A DNA stretch of 18,721 bases from an uncultured Butyrivibrio sp. (GCA_910577605.1 CAJTON010000017.1:37927-56647); one strand, 5' to 3'; shown: positions 6,922-14,250, counted from the first letter of the stretch. Program-made: numbers and translations. Notes: generated by a model not told the origin, from the sequence alone.

Positions 6922-8271
6922 TTATGTTTCCTTGAGCTTCTCAATATGATTTTTTTCAATTTCCTGTCTGGCTCTCCTGTCGGCATCCGTCTCCTGCAGA
7001 TCAAACAGCTCCTTCAGATTGACAAGTCTTTCGTAAAGAAGCCTTGTGACCTCGGCGACAGTATCGGGATTGATGCCGTTTTTCGCGTAATAATCCTTCA
7101 AAAACACCGCGTCGCCCATACAAAGCCCGACTCTTTTGAAAAGCCTGTAAATTCCGTTTATGTATACGGGTACGACGGGAGCGCCCGTGAGCGCCGAAAG
7201 CATGGCGGGACCCGTATGAAATTCGCTTATCGTTCCGTCGTTGTTAAAATGTCCCTCGGGAAAAATTATCAGCACGCCGTCCTTTTCAAGCACGTCAATG
7301 CAGCTTTTCAGCGTGGGCCAGTCAAAGCCCGTTCTGTCAAGGAACACCGCCCCCACGTTTTTTTGCAGATTATAAAGGAACTTGCTTTTAACGGCTACGT
7401 CCTTCGCTATCATGCAGTGCGGCTTACGTTTAGCGAAAAGATAATAAAGCATCGGACCGTCAAGCCACCATGTATGATTGCCGATCACGATAAGCCGCTT
7501 CTGATGCTTACGCATAAGCTTTGTCCCGCTGCTTTCATATATCACGCGCGGACGGAGCGCCAGCTTTATCGCCGGAAGCGCGGTCCAAAGAACAAATCTG
7601 CCCGCAAAATTCATTTTATCCGCCGGAGCGCGCTTCGTTCCGTCGGTAAAAAAAGAATTGACGTATATCCTCTGATACGAGCATATTTTATCGTACAGCG
7701 CCTTGGTAAGCCGGTCGGCGTTCTCCGCGAGACTGGCGCCCTCGGTCGTATGATCCTGAGGATACACAAGACCGCCTATAAAGCATTTATCGCGTTTGAA
7801 AAAACCTATCCTGCCGTTGTGGTATATCGGAAGTACCGGAACCCCGGACTCTATCGAAATGAGCGCCGCGCTTCTTTTAAATTCCAGAATCTCATCGGAA
7901 GTCTCAATCTTGCTTTCCGGATAAATAAGAACGACGCCGCCCTTTTTGAGAATATCCACGGATTCGTTTACAAAAGAAAGATCTCCGGAAAATCTGTCCG
8001 CCTTTATAACTCCCATGACCTTGAGAATAAATCTTAAAAAACCCGAGCTTGCGTAAAGCGTCTCCGATACGACCACATGCACGCGCCTCAGCGCGAACAT
8101 TCTGACTATCACAGGGAAATCCATAAAGCTTTTATGATTCTGCACTATAATAAGCGGGCCTTTATACGCCGCCATGTTTATTTTATCCTCCACAAAATAT
8201 TTGCGGGAATTAAGAGCAAAAAATGCCGGAATCACGCTCGTAAGCTTGATAAGCCATCTTATGAGAAACAT
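6922..8271 (-). CDS. Tandem PlsC-type acyltransferase (two active sites in one chain)
   Basis: A 449-aa protein with two lysophospholipid/1-acylglycerol-3-phosphate acyltransferase domains. Domain 1 (about 25-200) has the H-x4-D motif NHKSFMD (His46, Asp51) and YPES (117-120). Domain 2 (about 230-430) has NHTWWLD (His266, Asp271) and FPEG (337-340). Both keep catalytic His and Asp, so both may be active, perhaps on two positions of one acceptor. The N-terminus is hydrophobic and may dip into the membrane; the C-terminus is charged and helical. ATG 8271 is chosen over GTG 8280 because the purine-rich GGGGAAGG upstream spaces correctly for it. The gene begins one base after the ligase stop, implying coupling. 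A single PlsC is about 200-250 aa; the fused pair is the notable point. Confidence 0.9.
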   Translation of the reverse strand: MFLIRWLIKLTSVIPAFFALNSRKYFVEDKINMAAYKGPLIIVQNHKSFMDFPVIVRMFALRRVHVVVSETLYASSGFLRFILKVMGVIKADRFSGDLSFVNESVDILKKGGVVLIYPESKIETSDEILEFKRSAALISIESGVPVLPIYHNGRIGFFKRDKCFIGGLVYPQDHTTEGASLAENADRLTKALYDKICSYQRIYVNSFFTDGTKRAPADKMNFAGRFVLWTALPAIKLALRPRVIYESSGTKLMRKHQKRLIVIGNHTWWLDGPMLYYLFAKRKPHCMIAKDVAVKSKFLYNLQKNVGAVFLDRTGFDWPTLKSCIDVLEKDGVLIIFPEGHFNNDGTISEFHTGPAMLSALTGAPVVPVYINGIYRLFKRVGLCMGDAVFLKDYYAKNGINPDTVAEVTRLLYERLVNLKELFDLQETDADRRARQEIEKNHIEKLKET

Positions 8272-8272
8272 A

Positions 8273-10207
8273 TCATACACCTTCCCCGCCGCTTTTCATC
8301 GCGAAAATACAGTCGGCAAACGCCATCGGCGTAAGCAGAACGTTCCCGTCAAGCTGTATCTCAACGCCAAGCTTCTCGTTGATCTCGCAAAGAAGCTCCA
8401 CATATCCGAGGCTGTCGCCTTTAAGGTCGTTTATATAGCTGCTCGTGTCGCTTATCTGCGCCCTCTCGATTTCAGTCACTTTTGCAAAGACGTCCTTTAC
8501 ACCTCCCAGTATACGCTGGTATTCCTCGTTCTTATAATTCTCCATATCCTCGGAATCCGGCAGCCTGCATTCCTCGCAGAAAAGCTCTCCGTTTTCAAGC
8601 ATGGACGTAAGCTTTTTGCGGTTCACCGATTTAAGCGTATACGGAACCTCTCCTATTACCGACACGATCTTTTGAGGGCGCTCGGTAAGCGGCAGCTTGT
8701 CGGCGGATTCGTACAGCGTCTTAAGGGAAGCGGCTCTCTCAAAAGCGCTTTCGCCGCCTGAAGCCTCAAGCGCAAGGACTATCTGCTTTTTCCCCTCATA
8801 CATCATATAAAGTACGGAGGCGCTCTTAAAGCTGCCCCTGTCAAGCCTCTGTTCAATGGCGTCGGGCGAAATATTCTCCCCGCTCTCCGCCACGATAACA
8901 TCGTCGCTTCTTCCGATTATCAGAAGCCTTCCCGCCTCGTCTATCTCCACCTTATCGTTTGTGCAGTAATATTCTCCTTCAATGGGAACAAAACCCCCGT
9001 CTTTGAAAATCCCCTTAAAGCAGTTGTGCGCCGCTATCTCAAGCTCGCCCCTGTCATTAAGCCTGTATGTAATATCCTTGAATATCCTTCCGCAGGATCT
9101 GCTGCTCCGGCGCGACGGCCTTCTGTCAAGATCGACGGAAACTATTCCGCTTTCCGTAAGACCGTAGCCCTGATAAAGCGAATATCCGATTCCGTTCATG
9201 ACCTCGACGGTCCGCTCCGAAATAAATCCTCCTCCCGCTATACAGAAATCAAGCTCCGTTCCAAGCGCCTGCTTTCTTACCTTCTTAAAAAGAATATTTC
9301 TCGCTATCCAAGCGCCCGCGCCCGGAAACGCGCTCTGCAATTTATTGGAAAATCTTACCGCCTTGTCAAAAACCTTTTGCTTATTCTGCTTCTTAACCTC
9401 AGTAAGCAGGCTCGCCGTTATTTTTTCCCATACAAGAGGAATGGCAAAAAAATGCGTCACGCCCTGTCTTCTGCATATATGCTGTATTGTCTTGGGCGAA
9501 TAGTCAGGCAGAAATATAAGCGTCCTGCCGAAAAAAGAGAACCACATAAGCGTCGTTACAAGCCCGAATATATGATAAAAGGGCAGAAAAGCAAGAATCC
9601 TTATCTCTATTTTACGATTATGCTTGATAGTCGGATTTATTCTTACTATATCGTCCGTAAGCTCGATCTGACTGCATATGCACTGACCGTTGTGACATAT
9701 TATCTTAGGCTCCGCCGTAGAGCCGCTTGTCACCATGACGACCTCGTCCGACCACCGGCTCTCGCCCGCCATACCCTGCTTTGGCACCGCGGTAAAATCG
9801 CTTACCGAAACGCTGCCGTCGATTCTTTCATCCGCCGAAAAGCAGCACGCCGCTCCGAGTTTTTTTATTATGCTGTTGGTCACGTCTATATCCTGCCTTG
9901 TATTGAGCAGCACAGGAATGTTGCCCGACTTGAGTATCGCCCAGAAGCATGCCGCCCACTCGTTGGAATTGTCCATATATATTCCGATATACTTAGGACC
10001 GTCCGCTCCGAACCTTACGCCTATATTGACGCTTATTGCTTCAACCATATTAAAAAGAGCATTATAGGTCATTTTAACCACTCTGCCCTCTTTTACGGTC
10101 TCGGAAAAGACCTCGCTCCTGTGATGCTCCTGCATTATCTCGTATATTGATTTAAAAGTATAGTCCGTATGATTAAGCAAATCCAGATATTTTGCGACTA
10201 AATCCAC
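8273..10207 (-). CDS. AMP-forming acyl ligase fused to a C-terminal carrier domain
   Basis: A 644-aa ANL-superfamily enzyme expected to activate a fatty or related acid as acyl-AMP and load it on a thiol. Core motifs are VTSGSTAEPK (159-168), YQGYGLTES (345-353) and YCTNDK followed by IIGRSDDVIVAESGENISP (430-448). Residues about 560-640 form a carrier domain with GDSLGYVE, phosphopantetheine Ser599. The region where the adenylating Lys is expected reads PYTLKSVNRKKL, slightly off the usual GK form. GTG 10207 is preceded by AGGAGG at 10217-10222, which overlaps the esterase stop. Together with the tandem acyltransferase this resembles a split version of Aas, the acyl-ACP synthetase/lysophospholipid acyltransferase. 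Substrate and preferred carrier (own domain or free ACP) are open. Confidence 0.9.
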   Translation of the reverse strand: MDLVAKYLDLLNHTDYTFKSIYEIMQEHHRSEVFSETVKEGRVVKMTYNALFNMVEAISVNIGVRFGADGPKYIGIYMDNSNEWAACFWAILKSGNIPVLLNTRQDIDVTNSIIKKLGAACCFSADERIDGSVSVSDFTAVPKQGMAGESRWSDEVVMVTSGSTAEPKIICHNGQCICSQIELTDDIVRINPTIKHNRKIEIRILAFLPFYHIFGLVTTLMWFSFFGRTLIFLPDYSPKTIQHICRRQGVTHFFAIPLVWEKITASLLTEVKKQNKQKVFDKAVRFSNKLQSAFPGAGAWIARNILFKKVRKQALGTELDFCIAGGGFISERTVEVMNGIGYSLYQGYGLTESGIVSVDLDRRPSRRSSRSCGRIFKDITYRLNDRGELEIAAHNCFKGIFKDGGFVPIEGEYYCTNDKVEIDEAGRLLIIGRSDDVIVAESGENISPDAIEQRLDRGSFKSASVLYMMYEGKKQIVLALEASGGESAFERAASLKTLYESADKLPLTERPQKIVSVIGEVPYTLKSVNRKKLTSMLENGELFCEECRLPDSEDMENYKNEEYQRILGGVKDVFAKVTEIERAQISDTSSYINDLKGDSLGYVELLCEINEKLGVEIQLDGNVLLTPMAFADCIFAMKSGGEGV

Positions 10208-10220
10208 TTTTTCGATCCTC

Positions 10221-11315
10221 CTAAAGCTGCTTAAGCTCTTTTACAAGCTCCATAAGCGCCGCCTCCGCCTGCGGCACTACTCCCGTGTAGTCCAAAAAGG
10301 CATGGGAGACTCCGTTGTATCTTATTATCCTGCATTCATTGCCGCTTTTTACATACTCTCCGGCAAAATATTCCTCCTGAAGCCTCAGCCCGTCAAACTC
10401 CGCCGTATATACCGTACAGTCCGGCAGTCCGCTAAGGCTTCCGTATACCATGCTTACGCGGGGATTCCTTTTAAGCTCCTCGTAAGCGCCGCCCAGATAC
10501 GCCCTGAGTATCATCTCCATAAGCGAATTATTTCCTTTTCCGTCCGCGCGTCCGAGAACGAGCCGCGACTCTATTATCTCGCGCTGTTCCCCGTCAATCG
10601 TATACCTGTCCTCGCTCCAATCGTAAAGACCGTCCTGAGAAAACATATCCACCACGGGATAAAACAGCTCAAGCCTTCTTATCTTTATATTGTCCGGACA
10701 GCTCATCGCCGCCGCAAGCGCAAGATTTCCTCCGGCGCTGTCGCCCGAAAGCACGATTTTGTCCCTGTCCATCCCAAATTCATCATATCTGTCATAAATA
10801 TATCCGACTAAAGCGGTGCAGTCCTCAAGCGCCGCCGGATATGGATTCTCCGGCGCAAGAGAATAGTCGATATTAAACACGACGCAGCCCGCCTTTTCAG
10901 CTATATACTGACAAGGCACACGGTACGACTGCGCCCTGCCCGCGATAAACGAGCCTCCGTGTATGTAAACAAGCGCCGCGGCATTACCTCCCGTTCTCCC
11001 GTCATAAGAGAACACGGGGACCTCCCGTTCTGCGACTTTTAAAATGAAGCTCTTTTCCTCTATATCCGTATCCGCGACCGGCTTGCAGTATGTCTGCGTC
11101 TGCCGTCTTATAAGCTCAAGGTCGGGGGCCGCGGGGGGCATTTTCTTCTGAAGCTCGTAGAGCGCCTTTCTGATATAAAATTCCCTTGCGTCCATAACCC
11201 CGGGCTTTTGCGCGTCCGGCACCGGTTTTATCTCAATATTAAATCCTCCCGCCGGCTCGTGAACCGACGGCTCTTCATATATTTTACGGGCAAGCTCTCT
11301 TACATCCGCTTTCAT
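10221..11315 (-). CDS. HSL-type alpha/beta hydrolase (carboxylesterase/lipase)
   Basis: A 364-aa soluble esterase of the hormone-sensitive lipase group. Residues 1-105 form an N-terminal cap-like region. The oxyanion motif HGGSF is at 119-123, the nucleophile GDSAGGN has Ser193, Asp308 lies in AEFDGLRLQ and His338 in GVSHAFLD: a complete triad. No signal peptide is seen, so it should act in the cytosol on short or medium acyl esters or lyso-lipids. ATG 11315 is preferred to GTG 11324 because AGGTGG at 11321-11326 covers the GTG. It overlaps the glycosyltransferase by 32 bp and its TAG is inside the Shine-Dalgarno of the ligase, so the genes are coupled. It could remove acyl chains that the ligase or FakAB then recycle. 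Confidence 0.9.
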   Translation of the reverse strand: MKADVRELARKIYEEPSVHEPAGGFNIEIKPVPDAQKPGVMDAREFYIRKALYELQKKMPPAAPDLELIRRQTQTYCKPVADTDIEEKSFILKVAEREVPVFSYDGRTGGNAAALVYIHGGSFIAGRAQSYRVPCQYIAEKAGCVVFNIDYSLAPENPYPAALEDCTALVGYIYDRYDEFGMDRDKIVLSGDSAGGNLALAAAMSCPDNIKIRRLELFYPVVDMFSQDGLYDWSEDRYTIDGEQREIIESRLVLGRADGKGNNSLMEMILRAYLGGAYEELKRNPRVSMVYGSLSGLPDCTVYTAEFDGLRLQEEYFAGEYVKSGNECRIIRYNGVSHAFLDYTGVVPQAEAALMELVKELKQL

Positions 11316-12318
11316 ATTCCCCACCTATCCTGTTTTTTCTTAATCTTCCCGACAAATACGCCACTCCCGATATAAGAAGCAGCGGTATAAAAACGCCGAG
11401 CACGATTCCGCCTGCCAAAGACGCCACCGCCGCTGCCGCCGCCCCGGACAAAATATGTCTCACAAACGTACGGCACACACTGACCGCCGCCTCTTTTTTG
11501 TTGCGCAAATAAAAAAATCCCGTAACGCTGTACGCGCAGTGCAGCAGCCAAAGACCTCCGTTCCAGACCATACTCCACGCGAGGGTTTCCTTATTTCTGC
11601 CCAAACAGTAAATACCCGCCGCGCATACGGCATATATAATCAGCGGTATAAGTCCTCCTAGCAGCAGCCTTCCCTGAATCCTAAACGTGTCAAGCATGGG
11701 TTTAAAATGCGAAGCTCTATTGTTATTCTCGTATATGGTTTTAATGGGAACTTCAATTATAGGACAGCCCATAAGCGCTGCCTTGACAAGTACGTTCATC
11801 TCATATTCGTAATGACTGCCTTTGACCTCAATCAGCCATTCCGCCATATCCGCGCTGAAGCCGCGCAGCCCCGACTGATTATCGCTGAGATAGCGCCCCG
11901 TGACAAGAGTGTATGTAAGCTTTGACATGTTATTGCCTATCCTCGAACGCTTAGGAATGTCTTTCGTCAAATTCCTTGTTCCGAGAACTATCGCCTTTTT
12001 CCTGTCCAGAATACGGGCAATTTTTAAAATATCGTTTACGGTATGCTGTCCGTCCCCGTCGGCCGTCACAAATCCGGTAACGTCCGGTTTACCCGCAAGA
12101 TAACGGATTCCCGTTTTAAGCGCATATCCCTTACCGCGGTTGGTCCCGTATCCCACAACCTCTGCGTACTCGCTCACTTTGTCAAATATCGGTTTGTACT
12201 CCTCGCCGCTGCCGTCGTTCACCACAAGCACCTCAATGCCTCCGGCGTGAAGCTCCTTTACCAGATTTATGAGTACATCCTGCGGATTATACGACGGAAT
12301 CAAAACAACTGTCCCCAT
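11284..12318 (-). CDS. Family 2 glycosyltransferase with C-terminal membrane domain (DPM/DPG-synthase-like)
   Basis: A 344-aa GT-A enzyme. The N-terminal catalytic domain (1-225) shows VVLIPSYNP, VVNDGSG, GYGTNRGKGYALKTGI, TADGDGQH with the metal-binding acidic motif, GTRNL and QSGLRGFS. This pattern is typical of dolichol/polyprenyl-phosphate sugar transferases. The C-terminal third has about four hydrophobic segments, GtrA-like in character. It would move a sugar from a nucleotide donor to a lipid phosphate at the inner membrane face. It is first in the ten-gene operon, some 40 nt downstream of a consensus promoter; its own ribosome site is weak (GGA-rich, no AGGAGG). Its presence suggests a glycolipid acceptor or product; the sugar is unknown. 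Confidence 0.88.
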   Translation of the reverse strand: MGTVVLIPSYNPQDVLINLVKELHAGGIEVLVVNDGSGEEYKPIFDKVSEYAEVVGYGTNRGKGYALKTGIRYLAGKPDVTGFVTADGDGQHTVNDILKIARILDRKKAIVLGTRNLTKDIPKRSRIGNNMSKLTYTLVTGRYLSDNQSGLRGFSADMAEWLIEVKGSHYEYEMNVLVKAALMGCPIIEVPIKTIYENNNRASHFKPMLDTFRIQGRLLLGGLIPLIIYAVCAAGIYCLGRNKETLAWSMVWNGGLWLLHCAYSVTGFFYLRNKKEAAVSVCRTFVRHILSGAAAAAVASLAGGIVLGVFIPLLLISGVAYLSGRLRKNRIGGEYESGCKRACP

Positions 12319-12365
12319 ATTTTATCCGTTCCACTAGCTTTTTTTTGACAAAAACCGTCTTTTTT

Positions 12366-12393
12366 ATTATACATTACACGGGGTATTTGTCAA
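12366..12393 (-). promoter_or_regulatory. Consensus sigma-A promoter of the lipid operon
   Basis: Read leftward, TTGACA (12388-12393) and TATAAT (12366-12371) match consensus in all 12 positions with a 16-bp spacer. Transcription would start near 12359, giving a leader of about 40 nt before the glycosyltransferase ATG at 12318. It is the only clear promoter I find for the ten genes that follow. Confidence 0.8.
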
Positions 12394-12409
12394 TAGACCG
12401 ACCCGTCAG

Positions 12410-12480
12410 GAAAGCATGGAACATCCTGCCAGAGCGATACCTGCCAGTATCGCGCCAGTGCCGGAAACTCCATGCTTTCA
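12410..12480. repeat. Nested inverted repeat downstream of lgt, upstream of the operon promoter
   Basis: Outer arms GAAAGCATGGA (12410-12420) and TCCATGCTTTC (12469-12479) pair over 11 bp. Inside, GCGATAC (12434-12440) and GTATCGC (12447-12453) form a 7-bp hairpin with a six-base loop. CCTGCCAG occurs twice (12425-12432 and 12440-12447), with a related CGCCAGTG after them. No T tract follows either side, so it is not a simple intrinsic terminator. It could be a structured RNA tail of lgt, a small palindromic repeat element or a protein-binding site. It fills most of the 180-bp gap between lgt and the operon. Confidence 0.7.
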
Positions 12481-12498
12481 TGTAAAATCCCGATTATT

Positions 12499-13323
12499 TT
12501 ATTCCTGAACGGCAGAGGCTTTTGCATCCTGTGCTCCTTTATTCCGCTTTACAATAAGGCTTACGGCGGAAAACGCGAAAAGCGCTATGCTTATCCACTG
12601 GGACGTAGACAGTCCGAAAAGAATCCCTCTGATCTCATCGCCTCTCAAAAATTCAAGCCCGAATCTTACCGCCGGATATATCATAAGATAAATATATACA
12701 AGCTTGTCTTTTGCTTTCTCTTTTTTGTAAATAAATAAAAGCACCAGAAAAATTATGAGGTTGCAGCCCGCCTCGACCAGCTGTACCGGAAAACGGCGTA
12801 CCCCGTTGACTCCCGGAGAAATCTGGTTTCCGTTTATAATAAAACCGAAGCTGCTTTCGATTCCGTAGCAGCAGCCGCCCAAAAAGCATCCGATTCGCCC
12901 GAACACATGGAAAAGAGGCACTACCACTGCATAAGCGTCCAATATATTCGCTTTTTTAAGGTTCACGGCAATTTTGAATCTTCTGAAAACGGCGATGCAC
13001 ACGAAAGATCCGATAAGCCCTCCGTAAAAGACCATACCTCCAAAATATCCTGCAAACTCGCGCCAAAAGCTGCCTGCCGTGTGCTGCGTCATATTTTTAA
13101 ACAGCCGGACTATATCAGGGATACGGGTTATCGCATATAATAAATGTCCTCCTATAAGCATTCCCGCCGCCACCGCGAACGCTAACAGCGCAATGTCCTG
13201 AGCATATATCCCTTTCTTTTTGATAAGGTTATACATCACCACTCCGGCTATCACCATTCCTACGATCGAACATAAGCCGTATACTCCGATCGTCTTTCCC
13301 ATAAACTCAAATGTCGGAAACAT
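12499..13323 (-). CDS. lgt: Divergent Lgt-family membrane protein (prolipoprotein diacylglyceryl transferase-like)
   Basis: A 274-aa polytopic membrane protein with about seven hydrophobic segments and the Lgt fold pattern. True Lgt moves diacylglycerol from phosphatidylglycerol to the lipobox Cys of prelipoproteins. The signature region reads FGRIGCFLGGCCYG (141-154): Arg143 and Gly154 are kept, but the Asn and Glu of the E. coli motif (GRLGNFINGELWG) are both Cys (146 and 151). The HGGLxG motif reads YGGLIG. The C-terminal RFGLEFLRGDE is kept. This fits a Cys-rich Lgt-like subgroup I recall from Firmicutes and often annotated as Lgt. ATG 13323 follows AAGGAG. No clear promoter is visible in the 75 bp before it. 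Activity as a true Lgt is uncertain. Confidence 0.8.
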   Translation of the reverse strand: MFPTFEFMGKTIGVYGLCSIVGMVIAGVVMYNLIKKKGIYAQDIALLAFAVAAGMLIGGHLLYAITRIPDIVRLFKNMTQHTAGSFWREFAGYFGGMVFYGGLIGSFVCIAVFRRFKIAVNLKKANILDAYAVVVPLFHVFGRIGCFLGGCCYGIESSFGFIINGNQISPGVNGVRRFPVQLVEAGCNLIIFLVLLFIYKKEKAKDKLVYIYLMIYPAVRFGLEFLRGDEIRGILFGLSTSQWISIALFAFSAVSLIVKRNKGAQDAKASAVQE

Positions 13324-13349
13324 TTTTACTCCTTATTTATCTTTAAACT

Positions 13350-13362
13350 GCGGTATTACCGC
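13350..13362. repeat. Short palindrome upstream of the lgt-like gene
   Basis: GCGGTA (13350-13355), one central base and TACCGC (13357-13362) form a perfect 6+1+6 palindrome, 27 bp before the lgt-like ATG. It may be an operator; the evidence is only symmetry and position. Confidence 0.35.
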
Positions 13363-13398
13363 CGCCGTAATTTTATGATCGCCGCCTTACCGCGGCAT

Positions 13399-13432
13399 AA
13401 AAAAAGGCTTCACCCATAAAGCATGTGAAGCC
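13399..13432 (-). terminator. Intrinsic terminator of the DUF4190-type gene
   Basis: Read leftward, an 8-bp stem GGCTTCAC/GTGAAGCC (13425-13432 with 13406-13413) and an 11-base loop are followed at once by seven T (13399-13405). It lies 25 bp after the stop of the small membrane protein and separates it from the lgt-like gene. Confidence 0.88.
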
Positions 13433-13456
13433 AATTTCTACATTATTTACCGATGC

Positions 13457-13717
13457 TTATGCCAAAGCTGCGCATACTGCGCATCCGGTACATGCGATCC
13501 ATACGATCAACATTACCGCTGACAAAATAGTACCGATTATACCGCAGATAAAACCTGCCTTGGACATTCCGTTCTCCTCACCGGCATTCTTTACGCCCGA
13601 TGACAAAACAACGGCAACAATACCTAACGCAATACCTGCAATAGCTCCATAGCTGGCCCATGCCCAGATAAGTGATAAGATACCGCATACCAAACTCGCA
13701 ATCGACTTACCCTTCAT
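13457..13717 (-). CDS. Small two-helix membrane protein, DUF4190 type
   Basis: An 86-aa protein with two hydrophobic segments (about 5-40 and 52-84) joined by a short polar loop (SSGVKNAGEENGMSKAGF). The glycine- and alanine-rich pattern, with GILSLI and later GIALGI, then KAGFICGIIGTILS, matches the DUF4190 family of unknown function, often found as small membrane proteins in Clostridia. Three Cys sit at its C-terminal end. ATG 13717 follows AGGAGG at 13725-13730. It has its own likely promoter and terminator, so it is probably monocistronic and independent of both neighbours. The role is unknown. Confidence 0.8.
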   Translation of the reverse strand: MKGKSIASLVCGILSLIWAWASYGAIAGIALGIVAVVLSSGVKNAGEENGMSKAGFICGIIGTILSAVMLIVWIACTGCAVCAALA

Positions 13718-13760
13718 CTCAAATCCTCCTAAAATATGTATTCATTTTCCTGAATCGCTC

Positions 13761-13775
13761 AGTATAGCTTATACT
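13761..13775. promoter_or_regulatory. Operator-like palindrome over the DUF4190 gene promoter
   Basis: AGTATA (13761-13766), a three-base centre and TATACT (13770-13775) form a perfect palindrome that overlaps the proposed -10 box and start point of the leftward promoter. The position would suit a repressor site. The regulator is not identifiable. Confidence 0.4.
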
Positions 13776-13801
13776 TTATCATTATTCATCGTTAAAGTCA
13801 A
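13773..13801 (-). promoter_or_regulatory. Probable sigma-A promoter of the DUF4190-type gene
   Basis: Read leftward, TTGACT (13796-13801) and TAAAGT (13773-13778) are separated by 17 bp. The -35 box has one mismatch and the -10 box two. Start of transcription would be near 13766, about 50 nt before the ATG. Confidence 0.5.
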
Positions 13802-13833
13802 GAGATAAAATTTCACAAAACTCTACAATAATT

Positions 13834-14250
13834 TTACATGAATTTGTTAATCAGATCCGCCGTTTCCCGGAACTCTTCATCCGTAAAATTCTTCTTCTCA
13901 TATTCAAAGCAGACCGAATCTCCATTCCATCTCGGAATCACATGAACATGGAGGTGGAACACTGTCTGCCCCGCCGCTTCTCCGTTATTCTGAAGAATAT
14001 TTATTCCGTCGCATCCTAACGCTTCTTTAAGCGCCTTTCCTGTTCGCGCCGCCGCCGCCATCGCTTTTCCGAGCGTTTCCATATCTGCTTCAAGAGCGTC
14101 CGCAAAGTGTTTTTTAGGCAGAACAAGCGCGTGTCCGCGCGCGGCAGGCGCCGCGTCAAGAATAATCCTAAGATCCTCGTCTTCATATACCGTGTTAGTA
14201 TCAATAATACCGTTCGCGAGCTTGCAGAAAATGCAGTCTTCTTTAATCAT
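13834..14250 (-). CDS. HIT-family nucleotide hydrolase (HinT-like)
   Basis: A 138-aa histidine triad protein. HIT proteins hydrolyse nucleoside phosphoramidates and aminoacyl- or lysyl-AMP. The active-site HLHVHVIPRW is near residues 98-107, and the N-terminal CIFCKLANG carries the Cys pair common in HinT homologues. Other family features are DAAPAARGHALVLPKKHF and the QNNGEAAGQTVFH run before the triad. The length is normal. ATG 14250 is ten bases from AAGGAG (14261-14266). It is divergent from the kinase-like gene, with 96 bp between them. I see no clear promoter for it there. It is a housekeeping-type protein with no evident tie to the neighbours. Confidence 0.93.
   Translation of the reverse strand: MIKEDCIFCKLANGIIDTNTVYEDEDLRIILDAAPAARGHALVLPKKHFADALEADMETLGKAMAAAARTGKALKEALGCDGINILQNNGEAAGQTVFHLHVHVIPRWNGDSVCFEYEKKNFTDEEFRETADLINKFM

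Noticed and set aside
6880..8037. Long open frame of 385 codons on the + strand, opposite the tandem acyltransferase
   Set aside because: It lacks a ribosome site and any recognisable motif, and mirrors a clear two-domain gene on the other strand. Biased codon use of the real gene keeps the opposite frame open.
9026..10150. Long open frame of 374 codons on the + strand, opposite the acyl ligase
   Set aside because: It lies wholly inside a well-supported ligase gene, is rich in Arg, Lys and Tyr in an unnatural pattern, and has no family signature.
12410..12480. Reading the nested palindrome as an lgt terminator
   Set aside because: Neither strand has a T run after the stem, and the outer arms enclose 48 bases, far from the compact hairpin of an intrinsic terminator.
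13324..13398. Promoter for the lgt-like gene
   Set aside because: One is expected after the upstream terminator, but no -35/-10 pair with sensible spacing is visible. I record only the short palindrome there.
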